Shown here in pieces: positions 8,098 through 17,161 of a stretch of DNA of 64,000 bases. The stretch lies in the NCBI GenBank assembly GCA_002733705.1, contig NVWP01000027.1, positions 1 to 64,000 of the forward strand. The letters run 5' to 3'. A program made the translations under genes and the position numbers. The stretch comes from Henriciella sp. (GTDB lineage Bacteria > Pseudomonadota > Alphaproteobacteria > Caulobacterales > Hyphomonadaceae). Numbering within the stretch: position 1 is the stretch's first letter; every line of letters starts with the position of its first letter. A model generated the notes under the pieces. That model worked only from the letters and a program-made list of their open reading frames with translations. It was not told the origin of the DNA and made no database searches.

Positions 8098-8177
8098 GGC
8101 CTGCCGCAAGCGCCGATGAGGCGAGGCAGGCCGGCAAGCGCGTGCCGGTTTCTCATGAACTGAGAGGCCGAGACCCT
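8098..8177 (+). other. Hairpin-rich intergenic sequence before the yjhX-like gene
   Basis: Within the 208-bp gap, CCTGCC...GGCAGG, CCGGCA-loop-TGCCGG and CTCA-loop-TGAG hairpins follow one another. No reading frame or known RNA family is recognised. It could be the 5' leader of the yjhX-like gene or a small RNA. Confidence 0.3.
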
Positions 8178-8230
8178 GTCTTGCGTGCGCCGTTACAAGC
8201 GGCCCGCGCACCTTCCGGACTTCAGACACA

Positions 8231-8485
8231 ATGGATATCTCCCGCGCCGAACAGCGCATCCTCCACCTGCTCGCCCAGGGCGGGCGGATCGAACTCATTC
8301 GCCACGGAAAGAAACTTGCCGAACTGCACTGCTATTCGCGCGATGGCTGGCGCTATCCCGGTCTCGACGAACAGCTTTTTCGCAAGCTCAAGAAAAAACG
8401 AGCCATCGCCTCGAAGGGCGGCCAACCCTACCGCATCACGCGGCGGGGGCTGGAGCTTGTGAGGTCAGAGCTGGATAACCGGTAA
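8231..8485 (+). CDS. yjhX: YjhX family protein (UPF0386, putative toxin)
   Basis: The 84-residue protein matches the YjhX pattern along its whole length: SRAEQRILHLLAQGGRIE at the start, CYSRDGWRYPG in the middle, LFRKLKKKRAIASKGGQPYR, and the end LVRSELDNR. The fold is expected to be winged-helix-like. E. coli YjhX has been listed as a toxin with YjhQ as its acetyltransferase antitoxin; no YjhQ-like gene is adjacent, so a toxin role here is unproven. Confidence 0.82.
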   Translation: MDISRAEQRILHLLAQGGRIELIRHGKKLAELHCYSRDGWRYPGLDEQLFRKLKKKRAIASKGGQPYRITRRGLELVRSELDNR

Positions 8486-8548
8486 GGCCCCACCCCGACC
8501 CTCCTCGAGCACGGGGACGGTCGGGGTGGGGCATAGCCGCCCTTACCG

Positions 8549-9451
8549 TCACCCCGGCGCAATCGCCTCGCGCAGCTTGGCGAAGATGCTCATGCCGAAA
8601 TCGCCCTCATAGGCTTTTTTCGGGGATTTGCGCACCGCTTCATCGATGGCTTCGGCGTCGGGGCCGATGAGGATGCGCCAGTTTTCTTCGCGCACGCCGT
8701 CGAGGATGATCTTCGCGGCGTCTTCGGCAGAGGTGATGGCGTTGTCGCGGAACTGTTCGCCGCGTGCCTTGGCCGCTTCATAGTCCTCATTCCCGCCGCC
8801 GACCGCTGAATCATCGCCAAATTCGCGCAGCGTGTTGAGCGCGATCTGCGTGCCGATATGGCCGGGCATGACAACGCTGGCCTTCACATGCGGGGCGTTC
8901 AGGCGAAGGTCGGTGATCAGCGCCTCGGTAAAGCCCTTCACGGCGAACTTGGCGGCTGAATAGGCCGTATGTGGCGTATCGGGGCCGATACTGGCCCAGA
9001 AGCCGTTCACCGAACTCACATTGACGATATGCGCCGCGTCGGCGGCCACCAGCATCGGCATGAAGGCGCGGGCATTATTGTAGACGCCATACCAGCAGAC
9101 ATTGAAGGTCCGCTCCCAGTTCTCGCGCGGACCGGTGACGAAGCTGCCGCCGCCGCCAATCCCGGCATTGTTGATGAGAAGATGGATATGGTCGGTCTCA
9201 TGCGCCGCGCGGACATGGTCTGCGAAGGCCTGAACCTCGGCCTCCTTGCCGACATCGGCGCGAAAACACGTGATCCGGACACCCTGGGGCGCTAGCTTTT
9301 CAGCCGCGGCGACCGTTTCGGCCATGTCCTCCTCGGAAACGTCACAGATGGCGACGCTGCAGCCTGCTTCGGCAAGCTGTTTGGTGAGCTCGCGTCCCAT
9401 ACCGTTTCCGCCGCCTGTGACGACGGCGATCTTTCCGCTGAAATCCTTCAT
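8549..9451 (-). CDS. SDR family NAD(P)-dependent oxidoreductase
   Basis: A classical short-chain dehydrogenase of 300 residues. It has the cofactor motif TGGGNGMGREL near the start, NNAG (in LLINNAGIGGGGS), the catalytic Ser in VNVSSVNG and the YSAAK motif (Tyr-x3-Lys). The C-terminus is extended beyond the usual 250 residues. ATG 9451 is used because GAGGAGG lies eight bases before it; ATG 9457 and an in-frame start at 9481 are badly spaced. The substrate is unknown. It is divergent from the NAD(P)-binding gene at 9584. Confidence 0.85.
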   Translation of the reverse strand: MKDFSGKIAVVTGGGNGMGRELTKQLAEAGCSVAICDVSEEDMAETVAAAEKLAPQGVRITCFRADVGKEAEVQAFADHVRAAHETDHIHLLINNAGIGGGGSFVTGPRENWERTFNVCWYGVYNNARAFMPMLVAADAAHIVNVSSVNGFWASIGPDTPHTAYSAAKFAVKGFTEALITDLRLNAPHVKASVVMPGHIGTQIALNTLREFGDDSAVGGGNEDYEAAKARGEQFRDNAITSAEDAAKIILDGVREENWRILIGPDAEAIDEAVRKSPKKAYEGDFGMSIFAKLREAIAPG

Positions 9452-9583
9452 CCGCATTTCCTCCTCGTTCTTTTGTCTCATCCTAGAGCCTCACGGTGAG
9501 AGCGCACAGTGATGACGGTCGGGAAAGCGGCGGAACTTCGCGCCGGAGCGATGGTTGGAATGAGCAACGAGAAGGAGTTTCCC

Positions 9584-10237
9584 ATGGCAGATATCGTGTT
9601 GATCGGGGCGACGGGCGGCGTTGGAAGCCGTCTCATCCCGATGCTTGTCCGCAGAGGTCACAGCGTGACGGGGCTGCACCGCAAGCCGGAACAGGCCGAA
9701 GACCTCCGGGCGGCCGGGGCGACCCCCGCGCAGGGCGACCTCATGGAGATGGGCGCCGATGACTTCGCCGCGATCATCCGGGGCGCCGATGCGGTGGTCT
9801 TCTCAGCGGGCGCGGCCGGGAGCGGCGCGGAGCGCACGACGAAGATCGATGGCGAAGGCCCTGTTAAGCTGATCGAGGCCGCGCGGGCGACGGGCGTGAA
9901 GCGCATCTATCTCGTCTCCGTCTTTCCCGATGCCGGCCGCGACAGAGAGACCAGCGATGGCTTTGAACACTATATGCGAGAGAAGAAGAAGGCCGATGCC
10001 GCGCTGGCGGGGAGCGACCTCGACTATGTCATCGTCCGGCCCGGGACGCTGAAATCCGAAGACGGCGATGGGAAGGTGGCGGCCGGTCGGGCGCTGACCT
10101 ATGGCGACGTGGCGCGCGGCAATGTGGCCGCCTTCATCGCCGAACTGATCGACGCGCCAGAAATCCGGAAGGATATCTTTGAGCTGACCGATGGCGATAT
10201 GCCGGTCGATGCGGCTGTGGCGGCGTTGCGGCGGTAG
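9584..10237 (+). CDS. Atypical SDR / NmrA-like NAD(P)-binding protein
   Basis: The 217-residue protein has one Rossmann fold with GATGGVGSRLIPML near the N-terminus and lacks the YxxxK pair of active dehydrogenases at the usual place. The SVFPDAGRD and VIVRPGTLK segments match the SDR_a5/NmrA-like family (YwnB/YhfK-type). Members can be oxidoreductases or redox-sensing proteins. The start at 9584 (MADIVLIG) has AAGGAG upstream; an earlier in-frame ATG at 9509 is not family-like. A hairpin follows at 10243. Confidence 0.8.
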   Translation: MADIVLIGATGGVGSRLIPMLVRRGHSVTGLHRKPEQAEDLRAAGATPAQGDLMEMGADDFAAIIRGADAVVFSAGAAGSGAERTTKIDGEGPVKLIEAARATGVKRIYLVSVFPDAGRDRETSDGFEHYMREKKKADAALAGSDLDYVIVRPGTLKSEDGDGKVAAGRALTYGDVARGNVAAFIAELIDAPEIRKDIFELTDGDMPVDAAVAALRR

Positions 10238-10242
10238 CGGGC

Positions 10243-10261
10243 GGGGGTGGGCACCCCCTTT
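10243..10261 (+). terminator. Probable intrinsic terminator
   Basis: GGGGG (10243-10247), loop TGGGCA, CCCCC (10254-10258), then TTT. It lies six bases after the stop of the NmrA-like gene. Confidence 0.55.
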
Positions 10262-10337
10262 ACTCGAGTAACTGCCATGCCTCAAAGCAGACTAAACCTC
10301 TTGTGGACCACAAAATGAACATTAACTGAGATGTTCA
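10260..10337 (+). promoter_or_regulatory. Three palindromes upstream of the quinone reductase gene
   Basis: In order: TTACTCGAGTAA (10260-10271, perfect 12-bp palindrome), TTGTGG-A-CCACAA (10301-10313) and TGAACAT-8 bp-ATGTTCA (10316-10337). All lie in the 119-bp gap before the reductase start at 10357. Their density and symmetry suggest binding sites for one or more dimeric repressors. TTACT/AGTAA half-sites recall operators of HxlR/MarR-type quinone sensors, but no regulator gene is adjacent. Confidence 0.5.
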
Positions 10338-10356
10338 GAGTTTACAGGGGCTCCGC

Positions 10357-10953
10357 ATGAGTGATCGCATCTTCGTCTGGGTTGGACATCCGCGGCATAC
10401 GTCGCTTTCGCGCGGGCTGGCCGATGCCTATCAATCGGCTGCGGAGGGCGCCGGCGCGGAGGTTCGGCGCATGGATCTCTCGCATATGAGTTTCGATCCG
10501 GACCTGACCGAGGGCTATCATAGCCGGAAGACGCTGGAGCCTTGCCTGGAATCCTGGCGGGAAAACACAATGTGGGCAGACCATCTTGTCTGGCTCTATC
10601 CCCAATGGTGGGGCGGTATGCCGGCCAAGATGAAAGGCGTGATCGATCGAAGCTTCCTGCCGGGTTTCGCCATGCGCTATCATGAGAAGGGACTTTGGTG
10701 GGACCGGCTGCTCACGGGCCGTTCGGCCGATATCTTCATGACATCCGATGCCCCCGTGATCTGGGATGCCATTTCCTATCGCCGCGCTGCGCGCAATCAG
10801 GTCGAGCGGACAGTGCTGAATTTCGCGGGCGTCAAACCGCTCCGCACGTTCCAGTTCGGTCCGGTCAAGACAGCGCGGCCTGAGAAGATTGATGCGTGGC
10901 TCGACAAGGCCGCGGCGCGCGGGCGCCAGATTGTTACCAGGTCCGCAAAGTGA
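10357..10953 (+). CDS. NAD(P)H quinone oxidoreductase-like flavoprotein (flavodoxin_2 fold)
   Basis: The 198-residue protein resembles the KefF/MdaB/NQO1 group: an opening strand IFVWVGHPRHTS that binds FMN or FAD phosphate, then ADHLVWLYPQWWGGMPAKMKGV with the flavin-ring loop (residues about 74-95). It likely reduces quinones by two electrons, giving protection against redox cycling. The upstream palindromes fit inducible control. Confidence 0.8.
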   Translation: MSDRIFVWVGHPRHTSLSRGLADAYQSAAEGAGAEVRRMDLSHMSFDPDLTEGYHSRKTLEPCLESWRENTMWADHLVWLYPQWWGGMPAKMKGVIDRSFLPGFAMRYHEKGLWWDRLLTGRSADIFMTSDAPVIWDAISYRRAARNQVERTVLNFAGVKPLRTFQFGPVKTARPEKIDAWLDKAAARGRQIVTRSAK

Positions 10954-10966
10954 AAAACCGTCGCGA

Positions 10967-11827
10967 TTAGGACGAATGAGCCGGCCGCACTTCCACGGTC
11001 GGGCCGTGGAAATGGATGTAAACGGTCTGGTTGGGCTGGGGTCCGGCCTTCTCGCCGCGCACGGTGAGGTCGATCTTGCCTTGCAGGTCTTCGGGCACGC
11101 GGCCCATGGCCCAGCCTTCCTCGGGCAGGTCAAAGGCGTCCGCGTCATCGCCATGCATCATCGCCAGGCCACTCATCGACCAGCGGCGCAGGGTCGCTGG
11201 CTGGCGGATAATGCTGCCGGCCTCCAGCCGTAGCGGCACGGGCCGGTCGAACGTGCCATCCTCGCGGACAAAGAGTTCGGTCAGCCAGACACCACGGTCT
11301 GTCGTCACGACGCCCATGGCGAAATGGGTAATGCCGTCGCGCAGAATGGCGTCGCGGTGGCTGGGTGAGTTCATGAGGCCGGTGTGCAGCCGCTCAACCA
11401 CGGTATCCCGGTCGAAATTTCCGGTGATCGAGGCGATATTTTCCAGCAGCAGGCTGGTCAGCAGGGTCCGGTCGAGCGCGTTGATCCTGTCGCGCGGCAT
11501 GGTGGCGTCGAGGCCCTGGTGATTGAAGAAGTCATTCGCGGCCATGTCGAGGCTGTGCCAGCGCGCAGCATTGCGCAGTTCGGTGCGGTAGACCAGCGTG
11601 GGCAGGCCGTGGGCGCGGCGGGTCTGGTTTATCCGCTCGGCGAAGCGGGCCTCAAGCGTTTCATCAAACGTGAAGCCATCGGGAATGTCGCTGAGGCAGG
11701 CTTGGCCGTTCTGGACATAGGTGGGGATATCGTTCGCTCGCTCAGCAAACGAAATTCGGCATTGTGCATTCGCCTGAAAGGCGAAAACACCCCCGAAAAT
11801 GGTTAATAAAACAAAAATCCCCCTCAT
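10967..11827 (-). CDS. Secreted CAP (SCP/PR-1) domain protein
   Basis: 286 residues with a signal peptide (MRGIFVLLTIFGGVFAF, AQANAQC region). The CAP domain spans about 50-185 with ARFAERINQTRRAHGLP, WHSLDMAANDFFNH (His and nearby Asp), ENIAS and SPSHRDAIL. An approximately 85-residue C-terminal extension follows, shared in outline with the paralogue at 12666. Bacterial CAP proteins are secreted; their substrates are mostly unknown. ATG 11827 gives a clean signal peptide; a GTG at 11863 would add 12 residues and overlap udk. It lies 25 bp after udk on the same strand. Confidence 0.8.
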   Translation of the reverse strand: MRGIFVLLTIFGGVFAFQANAQCRISFAERANDIPTYVQNGQACLSDIPDGFTFDETLEARFAERINQTRRAHGLPTLVYRTELRNAARWHSLDMAANDFFNHQGLDATMPRDRINALDRTLLTSLLLENIASITGNFDRDTVVERLHTGLMNSPSHRDAILRDGITHFAMGVVTTDRGVWLTELFVREDGTFDRPVPLRLEAGSIIRQPATLRRWSMSGLAMMHGDDADAFDLPEEGWAMGRVPEDLQGKIDLTVRGEKAGPQPNQTVYIHFHGPTVEVRPAHSS

Positions 11828-11852
11828 AAAGGGGACTATACGGTAAAACCGT

Positions 11853-12539
11853 TTACAAGACACCCATTAATTGGAGCCTCGAGACGACAGGCGCGAGCAT
11901 CCGGTCGATCGCGTCCTCGCCCGCACAGACTTTGCCATAGGCTGGCAGGCCTTCGTCGGCAATCACCAGATCGGCTTCGAATTTCGCCGGAAAGGTGAAC
12001 CGGTAATGGGCCGCCCGTACGGTTTTCAGATAATGCTCCAGCACATTCTCGACTGACCGGCTGCGCTCGATGACGTCGCGGCGCAAGCGCCGGGCAAGGC
12101 GCAGATCGTCCGGCGTGTCGACATAGATGGAGAGGTCGATAAGCGGGAGCAGCTCTGGCACCGAGAGGGCATGGATGCCCTCAAGGATGAGGACGGGGGC
12201 TGGCTCGATCCGCCAGGTCCGGTCCGGATCGCGGTCGTGACGGTCAAAATCATAGACGGGCTGGTCGATAGCCTGCCCGTTCTTCAGCGCCCTGATGTCG
12301 TTGACGAGGTGATGGGTGTCCTTGGAGGCGGGATCGTCATAATTGGCCTGCGCGATGATGGCCGCGCGCTGCTCTGGCGTGTCGCAGGGCCCGTAATGGC
12401 GCATGGGCCAGTAATAGCCGTCTTCATGGAATATGACCGCGCGCTCAGAGCCGAGCCGGCTGATCAGGGCATCGGCGAGCGTGGACTTGCCGGAGCCGGA
12501 GCCGCCGGACATGGCGATAAGGAAGGGGGAGCTGGTCAT
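11853..12539 (-). CDS. udk: Uridine kinase-like P-loop kinase
   Basis: The 228-residue protein has Walker A GGSGSGKST near the start, the nucleoside-binding EDGYYWPM and YDFDRHDRD segments, the ILEGIHAL strand and RRLRRDVIERSRSVE of the lid. These fit uridine/cytidine kinase in pyrimidine salvage, although phosphoribulokinase-like relatives share the fold. The start at 12539 (MTSSPFLIAMSGG) is preferred; a longer in-frame opening at 12608 runs through a terminator-like hairpin. It is flanked on both sides by CAP-domain genes. Confidence 0.82.
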   Translation of the reverse strand: MTSSPFLIAMSGGSGSGKSTLADALISRLGSERAVIFHEDGYYWPMRHYGPCDTPEQRAAIIAQANYDDPASKDTHHLVNDIRALKNGQAIDQPVYDFDRHDRDPDRTWRIEPAPVLILEGIHALSVPELLPLIDLSIYVDTPDDLRLARRLRRDVIERSRSVENVLEHYLKTVRAAHYRFTFPAKFEADLVIADEGLPAYGKVCAGEDAIDRMLAPVVSRLQLMGVL

Positions 12540-12612
12540 GCGCCGGGATTTAACCCCAAGCGTGCGGGCTGAAAACCCGCTGATGCGTCCCGGCTGACTT
12601 TCGCGCATAAGA

Positions 12613-12642
12613 AAAGGCGCGGCCCTGAGAGCCTGCGCCTTT
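12613..12642 (-). terminator. Intrinsic terminator after the CAP-domain gene
   Basis: On the minus strand AAAGGCGC and GCGCCTTT form a stem with an inner GGC/GCC pairing, then TTTTC. It separates the CAP gene ending at 12666 from udk. Confidence 0.75.
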
Positions 12643-12665
12643 CCTGTGCTTGGCTGGCTACGACC

Positions 12666-13505
12666 CTAGCGGCGCGCGACCATCGGGCCTTTCAGCACAT
12701 AGGTGTCGGTGTCGAGTTCGACCAGAACGTCGAGATAGCCGGTGTTGTCGCGGTCGAAGGCGGCATCATGCATCCGCATCAGCGTGCCCCCGGCGAGGCG
12801 ATTACCGGCGCCGTCGGTGAGATTCCAGCCGGCGGTGCGGAAATAGTCCTGGTTCACACGCGGGGTGAAGCTGGTGGCGCCCGCAATCTCGAGCGGCAGC
12901 GGGGTCTCCAGCTCACCATCGACCGTCGTCAGCATCTGAACGACATAGAGGCGTCCATCGGCCTCTGCGATACCAAGGCCGGTATCGGTGAACCCTTCAT
13001 GGACAAGGTTCTGCCGGTTGGCGCTGTCAGCGGTGATGGCGTCATAGATCTCGGCCGGGCTGGCATTCGCGTCCAGGACGGCGACATTTGCACCTGTTGC
13101 GCTGGCAAGGACCTGCCGGTCCAGCGCGCGCATGCGGTAGATATGGCCGCGGCCTTCAAGGTCGTCATGACCGGCATAGCCGCGGGCAGCCATGTCGAGG
13201 GCGTGGGCGCGGGCTGCGCGATCAAGTGAGGCGCGCCGGTTCAGCTTCCCGATGCCAGCTTCGCTGCGGGTGGCATTCGTGGCGTCGAACAGGGCGGTTT
13301 CCGCGCCGGCTTCGAACTGGCTTGCCGCTTCGAGGCAGGAATCCACCTCCGCAACATAGCTGACGAGGCCATCTGCATACCCATCATCGAGGGAACAGGC
13401 GGCCTCGGCCGTGGCCGGAAGGGCGAGAATTGCACCCGAGGCTGCCGCCAGAGCCAGCAGCGAAAGAGCGCGAGGGGTGTCATATTTCTGTAACATAACC
13501 GTCAT
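12666..13505 (-). CDS. Secreted CAP-like domain protein (divergent paralogue)
   Basis: 279 residues with a signal peptide ending near ALPATAEAAC. The CAP-like region (about 60-200) keeps ATRSEAGIGKLNRRASLDRAAR (two segments), HALDMAARGYAGHD and an equivalent of the NRQNLVHEGF block, but the ENIA-like motif is changed to GANVAV. The C-terminal extension of about 80 residues parallels that of the gene at 10967, so the two are probably an old duplication around udk. The start is uncertain between 13505 and 13496; the frame is open to 13607 but the added residues look non-coding. Confidence 0.72.
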   Translation of the reverse strand: MTVMLQKYDTPRALSLLALAAASGAILALPATAEAACSLDDGYADGLVSYVAEVDSCLEAASQFEAGAETALFDATNATRSEAGIGKLNRRASLDRAARAHALDMAARGYAGHDDLEGRGHIYRMRALDRQVLASATGANVAVLDANASPAEIYDAITADSANRQNLVHEGFTDTGLGIAEADGRLYVVQMLTTVDGELETPLPLEIAGATSFTPRVNQDYFRTAGWNLTDGAGNRLAGGTLMRMHDAAFDRDNTGYLDVLVELDTDTYVLKGPMVARR

Positions 13506-13631
13506 GAAAGGTTTATGACAGTTATGTGTCAATGGAAAAACGGCGGCTTTCGGCGGAAAAATTACGTATGTATACGGAGGGAGTCTGATTTCACTGGGGA
13601 AAATCACGCGGGTCCAAGGCGATTTTCCAAT

Positions 13632-13660
13632 AAAAAAGGCCGCCCTTTCGAGGCGGCCTC
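13632..13660 (-). terminator. Intrinsic terminator of pnp
   Basis: On the minus strand GAGGCCGCC, loop, GGGCGGCC and TTTTTT, about 60 bp after the pnp stop codon. Confidence 0.9.
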
Positions 13661-13719
13661 TTCAATTTTGGCGATCTGGACCTTTCAGACGGGTCTGAAA
13701 AAGGCCTCAGGCCGGCAGA

Positions 13720-15852
13720 CTATTCGGCGTCCGACTCGGCAGATTCCTTGTCCTTGCCGGTTTCCTGATCGACGGCTTTCATCGACAGGCGAACCTTGCC
13801 GCGGTCATCAAAGCCCATCAGCTTCACCCAGACCGTATCGCCTTCCTTGACGAGGTCTTTCGGGTGGCCGACGCGCTCATCCGCCATCTGCGACACGTGG
13901 ACGAGACCGTCCTTCGGACCGAAGAAGTTCACGAAGGCGCCGAAGTCCTTGATGGACACGACCTTGCCTTCATAGATCTCGCCAGCTTCCGGCTCAGCCG
14001 TCAGCTCGCGGATGCGCTTCTTGGCGGCATCGATGGATTCGCGGTCGAGTGCGGAGATCTGGATCGTGCCATCGTCTTCGACATTGAGCTTGGCGCCCGT
14101 CGTGTCGACGATGTCGCGGATCGTCTTGCCGCCAGACCCGATCACGTCGCGGATCTTGTCGACCGGAATGGTGACAATTTCCATCTGCGGCGCATTGGAT
14201 GAGAGCTCACCGCGGGACTCTGCAAGGGCCTTGTTCATTTCGCCCAGGATGTGGGCGCGACCGCCCTTGGCCTGGTCAAGGGCCGTCTGCATGATGTCCT
14301 TGGTGATACCAGCGATCTTGATGTCCATCTGGAGCGAGGTGACGCCCTTCTCGGTACCTGCGACCTTGAAGTCCATGTCGCCGAGATGGTCTTCGTCGCC
14401 AAGGATGTCGGACAGAACGGCAACGCCGTCGTCATCCTTGATGAGACCCATCGCGATGCCGGACACCGGACGTGCAATCGGCACGCCTGCATCCATCATG
14501 GCGAGGGCACAGCCACAGACCGTCGCCATCGAGGACGAGCCATTGGACTCGGTGATCTCGGAGACGAGACGGATCGTGTACGGGAACTCTTCCGGCTCCG
14601 GCAGAACCGCGCGGAGTGCGCGCCATGCCAGCTTGCCGTGACCGATCTCGCGGCGGCCAGCGCCGCCCATGCGGCCTGTTTCACCGACCGAATAGGGCGG
14701 GAAATTATAGTGCAGCATGAACTTTTCTTTGTGCGTGCCGCCCAGGCCGTCGATGAACTGCTCATCGTCGGAGGTGCCGAGCGTTGCGACACAGATGGCC
14801 TGCGTCTCACCACGGGTGAAGAGGGCAGAGCCGTGCGTGCGCGGCAGGAAGCCGGCTTCGGCCACGATCGGGCGGACCTGATCGAGCGAGCGGCCATCGA
14901 TACGCTTGCCGGTCTTGATGATGTCACCGCGGACAACCTTGGCTTCGGCTTTCTTGAAGGCGGACTTGAAGACCGACTCATCCATGCCTTCCGGCTTGTC
15001 CTCGGTTGCAACCAGCGCTTCGGCCGCCTTTTCGCGGGCCGCGCCGACAGCTTCCTGGCGGGCGAGCTTCTCGGTGATCTGATAGGCTGCAGAGAGGTCA
15101 GAGCCGACGAGGTCCTGAATCTGCTTCAGTTCAGCGGAAAGGTCTTCGGCTTCGAAGTCGAACGGTTCCTTGGCAGACTTCTCGGCCAGCTTGATGATCG
15201 CGTCGATCACCGGCTGCATCGCTTCGTGGCCGGCCATGACTGCGCCGAGCATGACGTCCTCGGCGAGCTCATTTGCTTCCGATTCCACCATCATGACGGC
15301 GTCGGCGGTCCCGGCGACGACGAGGTCGAGGTCGGACTCTTCCATGTCATCGGCTGTCGGGTTGATGAGGTAGTCACCATCCTTGTAGCCGACGCGTGCA
15401 GCGCCGATCGGGCCCATGAACGGGGCACCGGAGAGCACGAGGGCGGCAGAGGCGCCGATCATGCCGATGATATCGGGATCGTTTTCGAGGTCATAGGAGA
15501 TCGCCGTGAGGACGACCTGGACTTCGTTCTTGAAGCCATCGACGAAAAGCGGACGGATCGGACGGTCGATGAGGCGCGAAGTCAGCGTCTCTTTCTCCGT
15601 CGGACGGCCTTCACGCTTGAAGAACCCGCCCGGGATACGGCCCGATGCATAGTATTTTTCCTGATAGTTGACCGTCAGCGGGAAGAAATCCTGCCCCGGC
15701 TTTGCTTCCTTGCGGTAGGTTGCGGTCGCGAGGACGGTTGTGTCCCCATAAGTGACGAGGACGGCCCCGTCAGCCTGACGAGCGACACGGCCCGTCTCGA
15801 TCGTCAACGTGCGGCCGGCCCATTCCAGCGACACGGTTTGCTTGTCAAACAT
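13720..15852 (-). CDS. pnp: Polynucleotide phosphorylase
   Basis: PNPase is a phosphorolytic 3'-5' exoribonuclease, part of RNA decay complexes, and can add tails. The 710-residue protein has two RNase PH domains (about 10-220 and 320-545) joined by the helical domain. A KH domain follows with [12 protein letters not shown] (about 565-576), then an S1 domain with [20 protein letters not shown] (about 617-636). It lies 73 bp after rpsO with a hairpin between, the conserved rpsO-pnp pair. The long plus-strand frames opposite it are shadows. Confidence 0.98.
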   Translation of the reverse strand: MFDKQTVSLEWAGRTLTIETGRVARQADGAVLVTYGDTTVLATATYRKEAKPGQDFFPLTVNYQEKYYASGRIPGGFFKREGRPTEKETLTSRLIDRPIRPLFVDGFKNEVQVVLTAISYDLENDPDIIGMIGASAALVLSGAPFMGPIGAARVGYKDGDYLINPTADDMEESDLDLVVAGTADAVMMVESEANELAEDVMLGAVMAGHEAMQPVIDAIIKLAEKSAKEPFDFEAEDLSAELKQIQDLVGSDLSAAYQITEKLARQEAVGAAREKAAEALVATEDKPEGMDESVFKSAFKKAEAKVVRGDIIKTGKRIDGRSLDQVRPIVAEAGFLPRTHGSALFTRGETQAICVATLGTSDDEQFIDGLGGTHKEKFMLHYNFPPYSVGETGRMGGAGRREIGHGKLAWRALRAVLPEPEEFPYTIRLVSEITESNGSSSMATVCGCALAMMDAGVPIARPVSGIAMGLIKDDDGVAVLSDILGDEDHLGDMDFKVAGTEKGVTSLQMDIKIAGITKDIMQTALDQAKGGRAHILGEMNKALAESRGELSSNAPQMEIVTIPVDKIRDVIGSGGKTIRDIVDTTGAKLNVEDDGTIQISALDRESIDAAKKRIRELTAEPEAGEIYEGKVVSIKDFGAFVNFFGPKDGLVHVSQMADERVGHPKDLVKEGDTVWVKLMGFDDRGKVRLSMKAVDQETGKDKESAESDAE

Positions 15853-15878
15853 GCGTTCTTCTTTCTCTTCATGCGAAA

Positions 15879-15909
15879 AGCCCGCCTGGACCCCATGTCC
15901 CGGCGGGCT
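15879..15909 (-). terminator. rpsO-pnp intercistronic hairpin
   Basis: AGCCCGCC (15879-15886) pairs with GGCGGGCT (15902-15909), with TTTT on the minus-strand 3' side. It lies between rpsO and pnp and probably works as an attenuating terminator or RNase processing site, as in other rpsO-pnp operons. Confidence 0.75.
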
Positions 15910-15925
15910 GTTTTGTGGCTGGTGC

Positions 15926-16195
15926 CTAGCGGCGGATACCCAGCTCTTCGATGAGAGCCTTGTAGCGGCTCTCGTTCTTCCTCTTGAGGTAATCGAGGAG
16001 TTTACGGCGCGTGGCGACCAGGTTGAGCAGGCCGCGGCGCGAATGGTGGTCCTTCTTGTTGGTCTGGAAGTGTTCGGTCAGGTTGTTGATGCGCTCCGTG
16101 AGGATCGCAACCTGGACTTCCGGAGACCCGGTATCGCCGTCAGTCTGGGCGAATTTCTTGATCAGTTCAGATTTCTTTTCTGCCGTGATCGACAT
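15926..16195 (-). CDS. rpsO: 30S ribosomal protein S15
   Basis: 89 residues, the normal length. S15 binds 16S rRNA early in assembly and bridges to the 50S subunit. The sequence has the typical [20 protein letters not shown] and [20 protein letters not shown] blocks. The leader before the ATG contains a GGCCC-loop-GGGCC hairpin (near 16219-16236), in the place where S15 mRNAs often fold into an autoregulatory structure; that role is not shown here. Confidence 0.98.
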   Translation of the reverse strand: MSITAEKKSELIKKFAQTDGDTGSPEVQVAILTERINNLTEHFQTNKKDHHSRRGLLNLVATRRKLLDYLKRKNESRYKALIEELGIRR

Positions 16196-16447
16196 CGTGA
16201 ATACTCTCTTCGTTCTGGCCCCTTCTAAAGGGCCGTTTCAGCTATACCCTTCAATGTGAGGGTGGTGTTTGGGGAGGGCGCCGGGGACCCAGCCAGGATG
16301 TCGTCCAGCCGGGGCAAGCCCCGAAAGCTCGCCTCAAGGCGCGCACATGGCACAGAACGCCCTGAAAGGGAAGGGGAATGGTGTGATCTTTCCCTGCCCC
16401 TTGCGCATCGGGGCATGACCATTACGCCTCTTGCCGAAGGAGACAGG

Positions 16448-17155
16448 ATGAGCCGCCTATTTGAGGAAATCGACTATCAGGTCACGGAGATCGGCGCGAT
16501 CAGCCTTCGCCGCCGGCGCATACTTTCGCTTGATACCGACGTCTGGGAAGTGCTGCTGGGTGAGGAACACCTCATGTCCAGCCTGTTTACGGCCTCCGAG
16601 ATCGCGCTGGCAAAGCTCGGCCTGGCCGCGCTGGGCGAAGCCCCGGCAGAGGGCTGGGACGTGGTCGTTGGCGGTCTCGGCCTTGGCTATACGGCCGGTG
16701 CCGTTCTGGAGGACGCGCGCGTGGCGCGTCTCGAGGTCATCGAATTTCTGCAGCCCGTGATCGACTGGCATGAGGAGAGGCTTGTTCCGCTCGATCCGCC
16801 GCTGGCAGATGAAGGGCGCTGCTCGCTGATCCAGGGCGACTTCTTTGCGCTCGCCGCCTCGCCCGAAGGGTTCGGGGTGCCCAAGGATGCCATCCTTATC
16901 GATATCGACCATACCCCGGACTGGCTGCTTGATCAGCGCAGCGGCAGCTTCTACAGCGAAGAGGGGCTGAGACAGCTCGCAGGTCATCTGAAGCCCGGCG
17001 GTGTCATGGGGCTCTGGTCGGATGCGCTGGCCGATGAGGCCTTCATTGCGCGGATGAAAACGGTGTTCGCCGAAGCCTGGAGCGAAGCTGTGACCTTCCA
17101 CAACCCGCTCCAGGACAAACCTTTCACGCAGACGGTCTATCTGGCGCGCAAGTAG
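16448..17155 (+). CDS. Spermine/spermidine synthase-like methyltransferase-fold protein
   Basis: The 235-residue protein has a Rossmann methyltransferase-like core: DVVVGGLGLGYTAGAVLED (about 74-92, motif I), VIEFLQPVIDWH (acidic residue after beta 2), a DAILIDIDHTP strand and GGVMGLWSDA. It lacks the N-terminal half of true spermidine synthase, so polyamine synthesis is not assured. ATG 16448 follows AAGGAG; an in-frame opening at 16256 is in non-coding-like sequence. It interrupts the truB-rpsO neighbourhood on the opposite strand and nearly touches the ene-reductase 3' end. Confidence 0.7.
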   Translation: MSRLFEEIDYQVTEIGAISLRRRRILSLDTDVWEVLLGEEHLMSSLFTASEIALAKLGLAALGEAPAEGWDVVVGGLGLGYTAGAVLEDARVARLEVIEFLQPVIDWHEERLVPLDPPLADEGRCSLIQGDFFALAASPEGFGVPKDAILIDIDHTPDWLLDQRSGSFYSEEGLRQLAGHLKPGGVMGLWSDALADEAFIARMKTVFAEAWSEAVTFHNPLQDKPFTQTVYLARK

Positions 17156-17161
17156 CCTGAC

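Noticed and set aside
14251..15954. Long plus-strand reading frame opposite pnp
   Set aside because: It mirrors pnp, has no ribosome site or family-like motif, and such antisense frames are common in GC-rich coding DNA. The same holds for frames opposite infB, nusA, metK, miaB and lnt.
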